45,803 bases of DNA, taken from positions 1 to 45,803 of the forward strand of contig JAAUOZ010000016.1 of the NCBI GenBank assembly GCA_012034655.1, written 5' to 3'. Below are positions 26,612 through 35,510 of the stretch, piece after piece. The position numbers and the translations under genes were made by a program. The stretch comes from Leptolyngbyaceae cyanobacterium CSU_1_3 (GTDB lineage: Bacteria > Cyanobacteriota > Cyanobacteriia > Leptolyngbyales > Leptolyngbyaceae). A model generated the notes under the pieces. That model saw only the letters and a program-made list of their open reading frames with translations. It did not search any database and had not been told where the DNA came from. Positions within the stretch are counted from its first letter, which is position 1, and each line of letters opens with the position of its first letter.

Positions 26612-28051
26612 ATGATTGTTGAATTATCAAAACTGCTCTCAGGGCTTGATGTCCCAGGAGATTGGGTTGGGCTAAGGGCAACCAGAGAAGTCTCCACGAC
26701 GCGATCGGTGCGGGATGGCATTCCCGAAACCAATGGCACAAGCCTATCGCAAGGGCTAATGGTAGAGGTGTGGGCCAAAGGTCAGATTGGCTACGCAGCG
26801 ACTAACTCCTTTACGGTGGAGAGGGTGCAAGCTGCCGCCCAGGAGGCATACCGCCAAGCGATCGCCGCCAGCGAATGGAACATTCACCCAACTCCGCTTT
26901 CGGCGCGCCCCAAGATGGTCGGCCAATATGTTTCACCCATTCTCAAACCGTTTGATGCCCTGACACCGGGGGAAATCAACGAAATTTTGGTGAAAATTTG
27001 CCAAACGCTCAAGGTCAGCGATCGCATTGTCCAAGCCAGTGCCACCGCCTTGACGACCGAAAAAGACACTTGGTTTGTCAGCAGCAATGGGTCTGAGATT
27101 CAACAAAAGTTTTGGCAGATTGGCACAGACTACGCGGCCACAGCCCAAGAAGGTGCGGTGATTCAACGTCGATCGCACAATGGCTGGCTGGCCCACTGCT
27201 ATCAAGGCGGCATGGAACATCTGCTCATTCCTGACCTGTGGAATCAAGTGCAGCAAATTGGTGAACAGGCGATCGAGTTGCTTGAGGCTGAAGAATGCCC
27301 CACAGAGACGACCACCCTCGTTTTGGCTCCCGACCAAATGCTGCTACAAATCCACGAAAGCGTCGGCCACCCTCTGGAACTCGATCGCATCCTCGGTGAC
27401 GAGCGCAACTACGCAGGCGGCAGCTTTGTCAAGGTGGCAGACTTCGGCAACCGAGTCTACGGTTCACCACTAATGAACATCACCTTTGACCCCACCGTCG
27501 CTGGAGAGTTTGCTAGCTATGGTTTCGACGATACAGGCGCACCCGCTTCTCGTGAATATTTGATCAAAGAAGGCGTGTTGCAGCGCGGGCTGGGCAGTCT
27601 CGAAAGTCAGTCTAGGGCCAACGTTCCTGGGGTAGCTAGCACCCGTGCCTCTTCGTGGAACCGCCCCCCCATCGATCGCATGGCTAACCTGAACCTAGAA
27701 CCCGGAACCGCCAGTTTTGACGATCTGATCGGCAACATTGAGCACGGCATTTTTATGGAATCAAATCGATCGTGGTCGATCGACGATCAGCGCCACAAAT
27801 TTCAGTTTAGTTGCGAATATGCCAAACGAATTGAGCAGGGTCAACTCACCCAAACCTTAAGAAACCCCAACTATCGAGGCATTACTCCGCGATTTTGGGG
27901 CAGTCTGACAAAACTGGGCGATCGTTCTACCTGGCAGATGTTTGGCACTCCGGTCTGCGGCAAAGGTGAACCCAATCAGGTGATTTGGGTGGGGCATGGG
28001 TCGCCCGTGGCAGTATTTGCAGACGTTGAAGTGTTTGGAGGTGGCTCTTGA
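26612..28051 (+). CDS. tldD: TldD family zinc metalloprotease subunit
   Basis: 479 residues with the metal-binding motif HESVGHPLELDR near residue 250 and the C-terminal zinc cysteine region around GTPVCGKGEPNQ. TldD and TldE/PmbA form a heterodimer that degrades unfolded peptides and matures some RiPPs and gyrase-targeting peptides. The start ATG lacks a strong Shine-Dalgarno, and the protein begins directly in the fold. Its stop overlaps the pmbA start, so the pair is co-translated. No RiPP precursor was noticed next to it. Confidence 0.93.
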   Translation: MIVELSKLLSGLDVPGDWVGLRATREVSTTRSVRDGIPETNGTSLSQGLMVEVWAKGQIGYAATNSFTVERVQAAAQEAYRQAIAASEWNIHPTPLSARPKMVGQYVSPILKPFDALTPGEINEILVKICQTLKVSDRIVQASATALTTEKDTWFVSSNGSEIQQKFWQIGTDYAATAQEGAVIQRRSHNGWLAHCYQGGMEHLLIPDLWNQVQQIGEQAIELLEAEECPTETTTLVLAPDQMLLQIHESVGHPLELDRILGDERNYAGGSFVKVADFGNRVYGSPLMNITFDPTVAGEFASYGFDDTGAPASREYLIKEGVLQRGLGSLESQSRANVPGVASTRASSWNRPPIDRMANLNLEPGTASFDDLIGNIEHGIFMESNRSWSIDDQRHKFQFSCEYAKRIEQGQLTQTLRNPNYRGITPRFWGSLTKLGDRSTWQMFGTPVCGKGEPNQVIWVGHGSPVAVFADVEVFGGGS

Positions 28052-29391
28052 CTACCGAATTGAATGTCCTAGAAGCGAGTTTTAACCAACTTGCAGACTC
28101 GATCGCCGATCGTCTCAAGCCCGACGAACACTTCACCCTGACGCTCAACAGCGAGCAGAGCCAGTTCACCCGCTTCAATCATGCTAAGGTGCGACAGACG
28201 GGTGCGGTCAACGATGGCAGCGTGCATCTAACCTTGATGTATGACCAGAGAACGGGTTATCTAGAGTTTCCCTTTACCGGAGAGGGGGAGGTCGATCAAG
28301 CCCAGGCTCAGCAAGCGCTGGCGGCTCTTCGTCAAGACGTACCGCAACTGCCAATCAATCCTTATCTGGTTCTGCCGGCCGGAAACGGTATCAGTCAAGA
28401 AGTTCACATCGGAACGTTGCTGCCTTCAGACGCGGTTGCGGCAACCTTGTTGCCCAGTGTGTCCGATTTAGACTTCACGGGAATCTATGCGGCGGGTCGG
28501 GTGATTCGCGCCTATGCCGATTCGGTGGGGCAGAAACATTGGTTCGCTACCGATTCTTTTTCTCTCGACTACTCGCTTTTCACTCCTGAAGGGCAAGCCC
28601 TCAAAGGAACGCTGGCTGGGAGCCATTGGGATCAGGAGATTTATCACGCCAAAATTCAAGCGTCGCGCACCCAGATCGATCGCCTCGCCCAACTCCCTAA
28701 GCGAATCCAGCGTGGACAATATCGCACCTATTTGGCTCCGGCGGCGATCGCAGAACTGGTCGGAATGCTATCGTGGGGCGGCGTAAGCGAAGCTTCCTAT
28801 CAGCAGGGGGGTAGCTGTTTTGGGGCGTTGCGCCGTGGAGAGAAGAAGCTCTCACCCAAGTTTACTCTCAAGGAAAATTTTCAACACGGGCTAGTGCCGC
28901 GATTTAATGAACTCGGCGAAACCGCTCCGATGGAGTTGTCTGTGATCGAATCGGGCAATTTGGCTAATTTGCTGATTTCCTCTAAAACTGCTAAAGAATA
29001 TGGTCTTGTTGCCAACGGTGCAAACCACGAAGAAGGGCTACGATCGCCCGAAATTGCCCCTGGCGATCTGGCTGACGGGCAAATTCTCACCACCCTCGAC
29101 ACCGGCCTATACGTCTCCAACTTGCACTATTTAAATTGGAGCGATCGCCCCACCGGCCGAATCACAGGCATGACGCGCTACGCCTGCTTTTGGGTAGAAA
29201 AGGGCGAAATTGTGGCTCCGATCGAGAATCTGCGGTTTGATGACAGCCTGTACCAGTTTTGGGGCAGTCATCTAGTGGCGCTGACCAACACCCAAGAATT
29301 CATCCCTGACGTAGGAACCTACGACAGTCGCAACCTGGGCGGAACCTGGGTTCCCGGCATGATTGTAGACGACTTTACCTACACCCTTTAG
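28048..29391 (+). CDS. pmbA: TldE/PmbA family protease partner subunit
   Basis: 447 residues, similar to TldD but lacking the HExxxH zinc motif, as expected of the non-catalytic TldE/PmbA subunit. The C-terminal TFTGYF-type core is represented by KTAKEYGLVANGANHEEGLR and a MIVDDFTYTL end. It starts at TTG 28048 within the TTGA overlap with tldD. A strong GGAGG six bases before supports this non-ATG start. It acts with TldD in the cytosol. Confidence 0.92.
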   Translation: MTTELNVLEASFNQLADSIADRLKPDEHFTLTLNSEQSQFTRFNHAKVRQTGAVNDGSVHLTLMYDQRTGYLEFPFTGEGEVDQAQAQQALAALRQDVPQLPINPYLVLPAGNGISQEVHIGTLLPSDAVAATLLPSVSDLDFTGIYAAGRVIRAYADSVGQKHWFATDSFSLDYSLFTPEGQALKGTLAGSHWDQEIYHAKIQASRTQIDRLAQLPKRIQRGQYRTYLAPAAIAELVGMLSWGGVSEASYQQGGSCFGALRRGEKKLSPKFTLKENFQHGLVPRFNELGETAPMELSVIESGNLANLLISSKTAKEYGLVANGANHEEGLRSPEIAPGDLADGQILTTLDTGLYVSNLHYLNWSDRPTGRITGMTRYACFWVEKGEIVAPIENLRFDDSLYQFWGSHLVALTNTQEFIPDVGTYDSRNLGGTWVPGMIVDDFTYTL

Positions 29392-29410
29392 GGGATATTG
29401 TGTGAGGGGG

Positions 29411-29671
29411 CTATTCTTTGAGCGAAAAAGGTTGAGCGTAGATGCGGTGAATCCGAAAGGTGATATGAGTTTCGCCCTGCTGCCAGATCAGTCGATCGAT
29501 CACCGCATCAGCATGGGCAACCCAATTTGCATCCACTAGAGAGATAGGCACATCGATCGGCATAATTCGATAGCCTGATTTTATGGCTTGGTGGGTCTCT
29601 TCGACCTGCAACTGAGCGGGGTAGTTTTGATTCAGCTTCAAAATACTATTCACCTGACAGGGCATTCCCAT
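29411..29671 (-). CDS. DUF2584-like cyanobacterial small protein
   Basis: 86 residues beginning GMPCQVNSILKLNQNYPAQL, with GYRIMPIDVPISLVDANWVA and a terminal HRIYAQPFSLKE. This layout matches my memory of a conserved cyanobacterial family of unknown function (DUF2584). There is no membrane span or signal. It converges with pmbA, with 19 bases between stops. Function unknown. Confidence 0.65.
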   Translation of the reverse strand: MGMPCQVNSILKLNQNYPAQLQVEETHQAIKSGYRIMPIDVPISLVDANWVAHADAVIDRLIWQQGETHITFRIHRIYAQPFSLKE

Positions 29672-30109
29672 TAGACAGACCTACAAAGTATTAGTGATAT
29701 CAACTTAAAGAAATTAGGGCAACGGTCAGTTCTTTAGAACCTTCCTTCGGACAGGGTTCTAGGCGCTAAAATCGCCAATCTAAAATCCAAAATGGTATGA
29801 GTTAGCGTTTGGCGATGCCAGGAAACAAGCTCCCCGACTGCTTGGTTTAGGCTGCCAAAGTTGTAGCTGGTGTTGATTTTAGTTGAGAAACTGGGGATCT
29901 GGGTATGGAGTAAATTTAGCGTAATCGTTGACTAAAATTAAGCCATTTGGCTGTGCCAATCAAAAAAACGGAATATTATTCCTTAGTCCTATAGATAACT
30001 TCTGCAAAACTGCTGGCATGTTCCTGAAGGTAGGCTGAACCGTTGCAAGCACTCAAGCGCTTTGACTTTCAGACTCTGAACAGTGAACGCAATTTACGGA
30101 GTGTTCCCT
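29672..30109 (+). other. Gene-free 0.4 kb
   Basis: No gene is recognised. One hairpin (AGAACC..GGTTCT, 29736-29760) is followed by AT-rich text. It leads into a transposase-derived fragment. Confidence 0.5.
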
Positions 30110-30484
30110 ATGAAAGAAAAAACTCGAAGCCTGACGCAGTGTAGCTGGCGCAAGTCTGCGATCGGGCGACCCAAAACCATCAGCGACCCATACCTCGATC
30201 GTTTAAGAGAACTGGTGAGCAACAGTCCCAGGGCTTATGGCTATCCCTTTGAGCGGTGGACGGCACACTGGCTCAGGCGACACCTCGCTAAAGAATTTGA
30301 CATAGAAGTCAGCGATCGTCACATCAATCGATTGCTCACGCAAATGGGACTTTCTACCCGTCAGCGAAAAGCCAATCTTGAGAGGGTGCGCCGATCGCGC
30401 GAGAATGCCCCCCTTACCTTCTCAGACTTGAACCCGTGTGACGTTTCATCTACGACGACTTCTGGGCAACTGGTGCTGCACTAA
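30110..30484 (+). pseudogene. Transposase-derived winged HTH (IS630-type) fragment
   Basis: ATG 30110 opens about 124 codons. The recognisable part is RPKTISDPYLDRLRELVSNS, then RAYGYPFERWTAHWLRRHLA and VSDRHINRLLTQMGLSTR, the winged-HTH DNA-binding unit of IS630-family transposases, which also occurs as stand-alone cyanobacterial proteins. No DDE catalytic domain follows, and the frame ends in unrelated sequence after SDLNP. It is either a relic or a domesticated small DNA-binding protein. Direct repeats AATTTGCCCCTCAT (30485 and 30505) lie just beyond the stop. Confidence 0.6.
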
Positions 30485-30731
30485 AATTTGCCCCTCATGA
30501 TTTCAATTTGCCCCTCATCAAAGACTTCTTGTGAAAGGTTTATCGCTGCATCCTACCATCACTCGATTGTTCCCGTTTGTGCGATCGGCGCTTTATTAGA
30601 TCGGGGTGCAACTTTTCTCAATCATTCAAATTGCTTTTTGATGGGCTAGAGAGCCGTAATTTGAGTGCTCAATCTGGGGAAGCATGAGTCTACAAAGATC
30701 TAAAATTGTATGTCTCTAAAGCTTGGCTGAG

Positions 30732-31148
30732 ATGAATGATCAAAGAAGCTCAGAATGTTTAGTTGTGATTATGAACAACGAGCGAGATATGGAAATCGCC
30801 CGTGAACAGCATTGGTATCGAATTCCTGTGGAGAGTGTAGAAAAGTACCTGAAAAAGCGTTGCAACCCTGAATGGTTGGCGTTTTATCAAACCAAAGTTT
30901 TTGGGGATGAAGGTTACGCTATTCGCTATTATGCAAAGGTAAAAAAGGTCGAAATCGTCGATCGTGTACACCTTTTTCCTGAAGATTCTATTTCTAAAAA
31001 ACGCTACTACAAAATTGAAATTTCTGCCCTAGAGCGCCTATCGCAACCCATTATTAGTCAACATTTTAGACGAATAGTTTTTATTCAAACAACGCTAGAA
31101 AAACTAAAAAACGCGACAGAAGTTAAGGAGCTTTATAGCCCACCCTAA
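30732..31148 (+). CDS. Conserved protein of unknown function
   Basis: About 138 residues from ATG 30732, or 125 from ATG 30771. It contains ARE..HWYRIPVESVEKYL and PEWLAFYQTKVFG, then YAIRYYAKV and RRIVFIQTTLEKL. I recall similar N-terminal segments in larger prokaryotic proteins of unknown role, some with a C-terminal nuclease-like part, so this may be a short form or the front half of one. It has no membrane segment or signal peptide. It lies beside a transposase relic and faces cobH tail to tail, nine bases apart. Confidence 0.5.
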   Translation: MNDQRSSECLVVIMNNERDMEIAREQHWYRIPVESVEKYLKKRCNPEWLAFYQTKVFGDEGYAIRYYAKVKKVEIVDRVHLFPEDSISKKRYYKIEISALERLSQPIISQHFRRIVFIQTTLEKLKNATEVKELYSPP

Positions 31149-31156
31149 ACTCGATT

Positions 31157-31780
31157 TTATCCGTTTCCTTCTCTTCCATAGGCTTGCCAGGCGAGATCAA
31201 CCAAACCGTTGACGATCGCCGCCGCTACTACTGCGCTGCCTTTGCGCCCCTCGGTGCGAATGTGAGGAATCAGAGAATCGTTGAGCCGAGCCTTGGCTAC
31301 ATCAACATCAACAAAGCCAGAAGGCGTACCAATGACCAGAGCAGGCTTGATTTCTTCAGCCTCGATCAGTTCAACTAGAGCAGAGAGCGCGGTTTGGGCT
31401 TGACCTACGACAAAAATGCCCTCTGGATACCGCCTTGCCAGGGTTTCGATTCCCCAGGCGGCACGGGTTTTGTCTTTCTGGGGACGGGTCAGCGCTTCCA
31501 TGCTGCAATAGATGGGGTTGGCAAAGGTGTTTTGGATATTGGTGGTGATGCCCACCTGCACCATGGGCACATCGACGACGATCGTAGTTCTTGCGGCCAA
31601 AGCGGCAGCCCCAGACTGCAACGCCAATTCCGAGAAACGAATGAGTGACTTGTACTCAAAATCAGCCGTTGCATAGATTACTCGACGGACAATTTCGTAT
31701 TCTGCGGGTGAGAAGGCATGGTCGCCAATTTCACGATCGATAATGGCCAGACTTTGGGCATCTGATGCGTGCCACTCCAT
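31157..31780 (-). CDS. cobH: Precorrin-8X methylmutase (CobH/CbiC)
   Basis: 207 residues from ATG 31780 (EWHASDAQSLAIIDREIGDH). An in-frame TTG at 31801 is less likely. The middle carries IVVDVPMVQVGIT and the C-terminal half has GTPSGFVDVDVAKARL and RKGSAVVAAAIVNGL, both conserved in the family. The enzyme moves the C11 methyl to C12 in corrin synthesis, converting precorrin-8X to hydrogenobyrinate or its cobalt form. No other corrin gene is nearby, so it is isolated from its pathway, which is common in cyanobacteria. Confidence 0.93.
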   Translation of the reverse strand: MEWHASDAQSLAIIDREIGDHAFSPAEYEIVRRVIYATADFEYKSLIRFSELALQSGAAALAARTTIVVDVPMVQVGITTNIQNTFANPIYCSMEALTRPQKDKTRAAWGIETLARRYPEGIFVVGQAQTALSALVELIEAEEIKPALVIGTPSGFVDVDVAKARLNDSLIPHIRTEGRKGSAVVAAAIVNGLVDLAWQAYGREGNG

Positions 31781-31850
31781 AGGGTTTTGCGAGGTCTTCA
31801 AGGTGATCCGTATCCGCTTACAGCTTACCAGGTTGTGGTAATTTCAGCGT

Positions 31851-32480
31851 TTAGTCGCCCAGAACCTTGAGCAAAAATTCTGTGAGGGAGGGCGTTTTCA
31901 TTTCTTCCATAACTTCCGTGTGTACGATGTCAAATTTTGCACCTGCGGATTTGAGGTTTTCATCTAAAGCGGCGAGAAAACCCCTGGCGATCAGATCGTC
32001 ACCGAGTTGGATAAAACCAATACCGAGTTCGCTGCCTCGATCGAGCTTGTCAGTTGTGTGCACAATCAGGCGAGAAATGGCCATGCGATCGCTCGGCTCT
32101 CCGTCGATGAGCACAAGAATCATTTCGCCGTTGGGCTTGGTTTGTTGGGCAGCTTTGCGAGCAAAGTAATCGTCCAAAACCGTTTTCAGAATGTCGAGCA
32201 AGTTGACGGTTTCGGGTGGGTAGTGGGCCTCAAAAATATCGCTTAACTGCTCTGGCTTCACCTGTTTGTAAGCTTTGAATTGCTCTGATGCATCTCGGCA
32301 GGAAAGGTAAAGCGTGATGCCGTCTGGGTCGAGGGCTTCGCAGGTTTGGGCGAGGGCGACGATCGCGTCGTGGGCTTTGAGCCAGCGCTGTTCGTAGCCG
32401 GGCGGGGTTGCAGGAAGCGTGGGGCGAGTTTTGGCAACTACGATCGTGTAGTCGCGGTTTTGTAAGAGCACGTCGGACAT
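31851..32480 (-). CDS. von Willebrand factor A-like protein with degenerate MIDAS
   Basis: About 209 residues from ATG 32480. Cyanobacterial VWA proteins typically open with LQNRDYT..DKSGSM, and this one opens LLQNRDYTIVVAKTRP. The metal-ion-dependent adhesion site D-x-S-x-S is therefore replaced by A-K-T-R-P. The rest of the fold remains: ALDPDGITLYLSCRD, ILVLIDGEPSDRMAISRLIV and LGIGFIQLGDDLIARGFLAA. The later conserved Asp in IDGEPSD is retained. It probably acts as a metal-independent binding protein. It lies between a NarL-type regulator and cobH on the same strand. Confidence 0.75.
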   Translation of the reverse strand: MSDVLLQNRDYTIVVAKTRPTLPATPPGYEQRWLKAHDAIVALAQTCEALDPDGITLYLSCRDASEQFKAYKQVKPEQLSDIFEAHYPPETVNLLDILKTVLDDYFARKAAQQTKPNGEMILVLIDGEPSDRMAISRLIVHTTDKLDRGSELGIGFIQLGDDLIARGFLAALDENLKSAGAKFDIVHTEVMEEMKTPSLTEFLLKVLGD

Positions 32481-32533
32481 AGGAAATGTGGGCTGAGGTT
32501 GCATCCAGAATAATCGATCGCAACAACACTGCT

Positions 32534-33172
32534 TCACTTGCTCAGGTTTTCTTGGGCCCAGAGTGCGGCTTGGGTGCGATCGCGCAACCCCAGTTGTCCT
32601 AAAATTCGCGTGATGTAATTCTTGACTGTACCCTCGGTCAAATGGAGCGTCTGAGCGATTTCTCGGTTGTTTTTGCCCCGTCCGAGCAGGGTGAGAATTT
32701 CGGCTTCGCGCTGGGTGAGAGCGGGGTGAGTCGTCGAGTCTTTCTCAAACGCGGCGGGATTGATTTGGGCGAATACCTTGGGTGCGATCGTGGGGCCCAG
32801 TTGGCTAAACCCCTGATGTAGCGTGCGAATTGCTGTGGCCACTTGTGCAGAGGGCGTACTTTTGAGCACATAGCCCAATGCCCCTGCCTGCAAAGATTTC
32901 CAGATATACTCGTCTTCGTCAAACGTTGTCAGCACCAAGACTCGAATCCAGGGATAGCGTTGATGAATTTCACGGGTTGCCGCCACCCCATCACAGAGCG
33001 GCATTCGGACATCCATCAAAACCACGTCGGGCTGAAACTGCTGGGTGAGGGCGATCGCTTCCTGTCCATTTCCTGCCTCGGCCACTACTTCTAGGTCGTC
33101 CTCCAGCGACAGCAGGGAGGCGAGTCCTTGCCGAAACAGGGGTTGGTCGTCTACGAGCAGAAGGCGGATCAT
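32534..33172 (-). CDS. NarL/FixJ-family response regulator
   Basis: 212 residues. The receiver opens IRLLLVDDQPLFRQGLASLL with the acidic pair. The phospho-acceptor Asp lies in VVLMDVRMP, and Thr and Lys follow in VLTTFDEDEY and YVLKSTPSAQ. The C-terminal LuxR-type HTH is LTQREAEILTLLGRGKNNREIAQTLHL. It overlaps the upstream kinase gene by four bases (ATGA), so the two form a coupled two-component pair. Its target genes are unknown. The following VWA-like gene is a plausible co-transcribed output. Confidence 0.93.
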   Translation of the reverse strand: MIRLLLVDDQPLFRQGLASLLSLEDDLEVVAEAGNGQEAIALTQQFQPDVVLMDVRMPLCDGVAATREIHQRYPWIRVLVLTTFDEDEYIWKSLQAGALGYVLKSTPSAQVATAIRTLHQGFSQLGPTIAPKVFAQINPAAFEKDSTTHPALTQREAEILTLLGRGKNNREIAQTLHLTEGTVKNYITRILGQLGLRDRTQAALWAQENLSK

Positions 33173-34353
33173 TGCGGAATTGTCACCTCAATTTGTGTGC
33201 CTTTGCTGGGTGCGGTGGCGATCGTCAGGTTGCCGCCTAACATTTGCACCCGTTCTTGCATTCCTCTTAGCCCAAAGCCAGAAACCGGAATTTGAGGGTC
33301 AAAGCCCTGGCCATCGTCGCTGAGTTTGAGGGTGAGATGGTCGGTGGTGGCGTGGCTGTGGAGGCTAGCGCAGGATGCTTGAGCATGTTTTTGAATGTTG
33401 GTGAAGCCTTCTTGGACGATGCAATAAAGCTGGTGGCTGGTTTGCAGGGGCAAGGGAGGTAGATTGAGGTCGAGGTCGATCGTCAAGCGTTGATTTTGCT
33501 GAATTTGCTCGATCAGGGCGATCAGGGCTTTGTTGAGGTCAAACTCTGCTTCGCGCATGGGCTGAAGGGCCTGACGCACATCTTGTAGGCATTGGGTGGC
33601 CAACAGCTTGGCGGTGTCTAGGGCTTGGAGGGCCTGGTCGGGGTTGCGCTGACGCAGTTTTTGGGCGACCTCTAGTTGAACGTCTAGCGTCGTTAGGGTG
33701 TGACCTAGCGAGTCGTGAATTTCGCGGGCAATGCGTGTCCGTTCTAGGTCAGCAGCAAGAACTTCAACTTCTTTGGACAATGCCTCTGCCCGTTGTCGGC
33801 TTTTGCGTTCTGACAACATGGCGAAGCTAAAGAGAATGACAAAGGTGCTAGCTGCGAGATATCCGCCGATGCCGTTGACGAGTAAGCTGGTGAGCAGAGT
33901 TCTGGTGTTGTCGAGGGGGTAAGTCCGGGTGAGTTCGATCGCCTTTGGCAAACTCAAAACCATGACGACGTTCCAGGCGATTCCAGTGGTGATGACTGTG
34001 ATGACGACATCGCGACGATCGAGCAAAAAGCAGCTTTTGGCAATTTGAAAATAAAGCAAAACGGACAAATCTAAACAGGTTACTTGGGCAAAAATAACTA
34101 ATAAGATCTCCGTCCAAACGTAGGCTCTTCTCTGCCAAAGTGGACGCTCGATCGGAAAGATCAAACTCAAGAGTACCAAAATACCTAGCACTGCCCACAT
34201 TCCCCAGATGGGAATTTCTCGCCAATAGTTGGGGCTAGTGTCTAACACGATTGTGGCAACAATCACCGCTAAGATTGTCCATTCCACATATCGCAGCATA
34301 TTGCGAATCGAGAGAACCGTAGGAATGGGAGGAGCGATCGATTTCTGGGTCAT
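33169..34353 (-). CDS. NarL-type sensor histidine kinase (HisKA_3) with membrane sensor
   Basis: About 394 residues from ATG 34353 (TQKSIAPPIPTVLSIRNML). An upstream in-frame start at 34461 is less likely. Five or six hydrophobic helices occupy residues 20-190 with almost no extracytoplasmic loop, suggesting sensing within the membrane. The dimerisation/phosphotransfer box is REIHDSLGHTLTTLDVQ, the ATP-binding N box is VQEGFTNIQKHA, and G boxes are DDGQGFDPQI and GFGLRGMQERVQMLGG. It is the DesK/NarX-like class and pairs with the downstream regulator. Confidence 0.92.
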   Translation of the reverse strand: MTQKSIAPPIPTVLSIRNMLRYVEWTILAVIVATIVLDTSPNYWREIPIWGMWAVLGILVLLSLIFPIERPLWQRRAYVWTEILLVIFAQVTCLDLSVLLYFQIAKSCFLLDRRDVVITVITTGIAWNVVMVLSLPKAIELTRTYPLDNTRTLLTSLLVNGIGGYLAASTFVILFSFAMLSERKSRQRAEALSKEVEVLAADLERTRIAREIHDSLGHTLTTLDVQLEVAQKLRQRNPDQALQALDTAKLLATQCLQDVRQALQPMREAEFDLNKALIALIEQIQQNQRLTIDLDLNLPPLPLQTSHQLYCIVQEGFTNIQKHAQASCASLHSHATTDHLTLKLSDDGQGFDPQIPVSGFGLRGMQERVQMLGGNLTIATAPSKGTQIEVTIPQ

Positions 34354-34461
34354 GCAGACAAACCGCCAGAATTTCTTAAGAGGCCTAAATCTAAAGTGAA
34401 CTGATCCAAATCGTAGTGTGTTTACCGAGAAATTTTGTATGACCAAAGTCACCCAAATCAA

Positions 34462-35091
34462 TTATTTTGAGTCGTGCCTGATCTCGAAGCCTGGAGGAAT
34501 TTTGAAGTCGAGCAGCAAAATATCTCTGGGACGATCGCTCAAGTTCCAGGCTTCATGCTCTGAGGTATCATCAAACACGAGGCATTGCCCATTGACCCAT
34601 TGCTTAATCTCGGATGCAACTCGCAGGGCGCATTTTTCAGGAACAGACAACCCCAAATGGCAACGCAAGACATTAGTAGGTTTGCCAGAATGGGGAACGA
34701 TATGCGCGCCAGGGGCAAGCCGCGAAAAGCCAGCCGTGATCATGCCCGGAATCGCCTCGACTAATCTAGACGTTTCGGGACATAGTTCACAGTTAATATC
34801 AATTTTGACTCCCAAAAATAGATACCAAAATATCCCATCCTGTTTTCTTTTGCTAGAAGATATCTTTTCGGGATAGGGTATGAAGTCTTGGCTGCCAAGC
34901 TGGCTCAATTCGTGCTCAATCGCTCGCCAATTGGCTTCGAGATGCTCAACAAATTCAAACTTTTTAGGATCGTAATACACGGTTTTTGGTAGGTTAGGTA
35001 TAAAAGAATCTGACTGGTAAATGGTTAGCGATCGTCGGGTAAAAATGGCTTCCAAAAAATTAGCCCGATCACAAATCGAAAGCGGTTCCAA
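34462..35091 (-). CDS. Aspartyl/asparaginyl beta-hydroxylase-family dioxygenase
   Basis: A 2-oxoglutarate/Fe(II)-dependent fold. The motifs are TAGFSRLAPGAHIVPHSG (first iron His and nearby residues), NVLRCHLGLSVP, then CLVFDDTSEHEAWNLSDRPR with the second iron His. Substrates range from protein Asp/Asn to lipids. The only initiation codon in this frame is a TTG at 35091, with no ribosome-binding site. An upstream frame ending at 35025 (to 35348) would join if one base were added in the A6 run at 35054-35059, giving about 288 residues with a hydrophobic N-terminal segment. The real N-terminus is therefore uncertain. Confidence 0.82.
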   Translation of the reverse strand: MEPLSICDRANFLEAIFTRRSLTIYQSDSFIPNLPKTVYYDPKKFEFVEHLEANWRAIEHELSQLGSQDFIPYPEKISSSKRKQDGIFWYLFLGVKIDINCELCPETSRLVEAIPGMITAGFSRLAPGAHIVPHSGKPTNVLRCHLGLSVPEKCALRVASEIKQWVNGQCLVFDDTSEHEAWNLSDRPRDILLLDFKIPPGFEIRHDSK

Positions 35092-35348
35092 CTGCCTCGA
35101 ATGCGACTAGATACTCGCCATACAAAAACCACAAACGCCCACCCCTGGCCAATTTCTTCCCACAAACTTGTTTGGGTTGGCTCAATTTTAGGCGGTGTCA
35201 GCCCAGCAGAGATCAGTTCCCTATTGGTCTCTACATTGGTCTCTACATTGGTCTCTACATTGGTCTCTACACTAATACCATCTACACTTTTTGGCGCGAT
35301 CGGTTCTCTGTCCATGCTGCTTCTCATTTTTGTCAGGGGGGTTGTCAA
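35025..35348 (-). CDS. Short ORF with VETN repeats; possible N-terminal part of the hydroxylase
   Basis: 107 codons from TTG 35348 or 100 from ATG 35327. It contains a (VETN)n stretch encoded by four exact 12-base repeats, then LWEEIGQGWAFVVFVWRVSS and FRFVIGLIF, an amphipathic or membrane-associated helix pair. It overlaps the hydroxylase frame by 67 bases. Given the many homonucleotide frameshifts in this window, it is more likely the displaced front end of that enzyme than a separate gene. No homologue is recognised. Confidence 0.4.
   Translation of the reverse strand: MTTPLTKMRSSMDREPIAPKSVDGISVETNVETNVETNVETNRELISAGLTPPKIEPTQTSLWEEIGQGWAFVVFVWRVSSRIRGSWNRFRFVIGLIFWKPFLPDDR
35223..35270 (+). 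repeat. Perfect 12-base tandem repeat x4
   Basis: Four exact copies of ATTGGTCTCTAC. The unit is a multiple of three and encodes repeated VETN on the minus strand, so copy-number change would preserve frame. Confidence 0.9.
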
Positions 35349-35510
35349 AGGGGTAGATCCCAGGCTACTGAGCTTATCATTCTAACGATTGCCCTTCAAA
35401 CCCGTACCCCAACGATCGAGTGCCTGACTCAGCCACGGTTAATTATGCACAGTGTTGAATGAGCTTTGGTTAAGTGTGAGAATGAAGCGGCGATCGTACC
35501 CTTCATTCCT

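Noticed and set aside
35101..35385. Plus-strand frame with repeated LVST
   Set aside because: It is the complement of the VETN repeat. The minus-strand reading links sensibly to the hydroxylase, and this one has no start signal.
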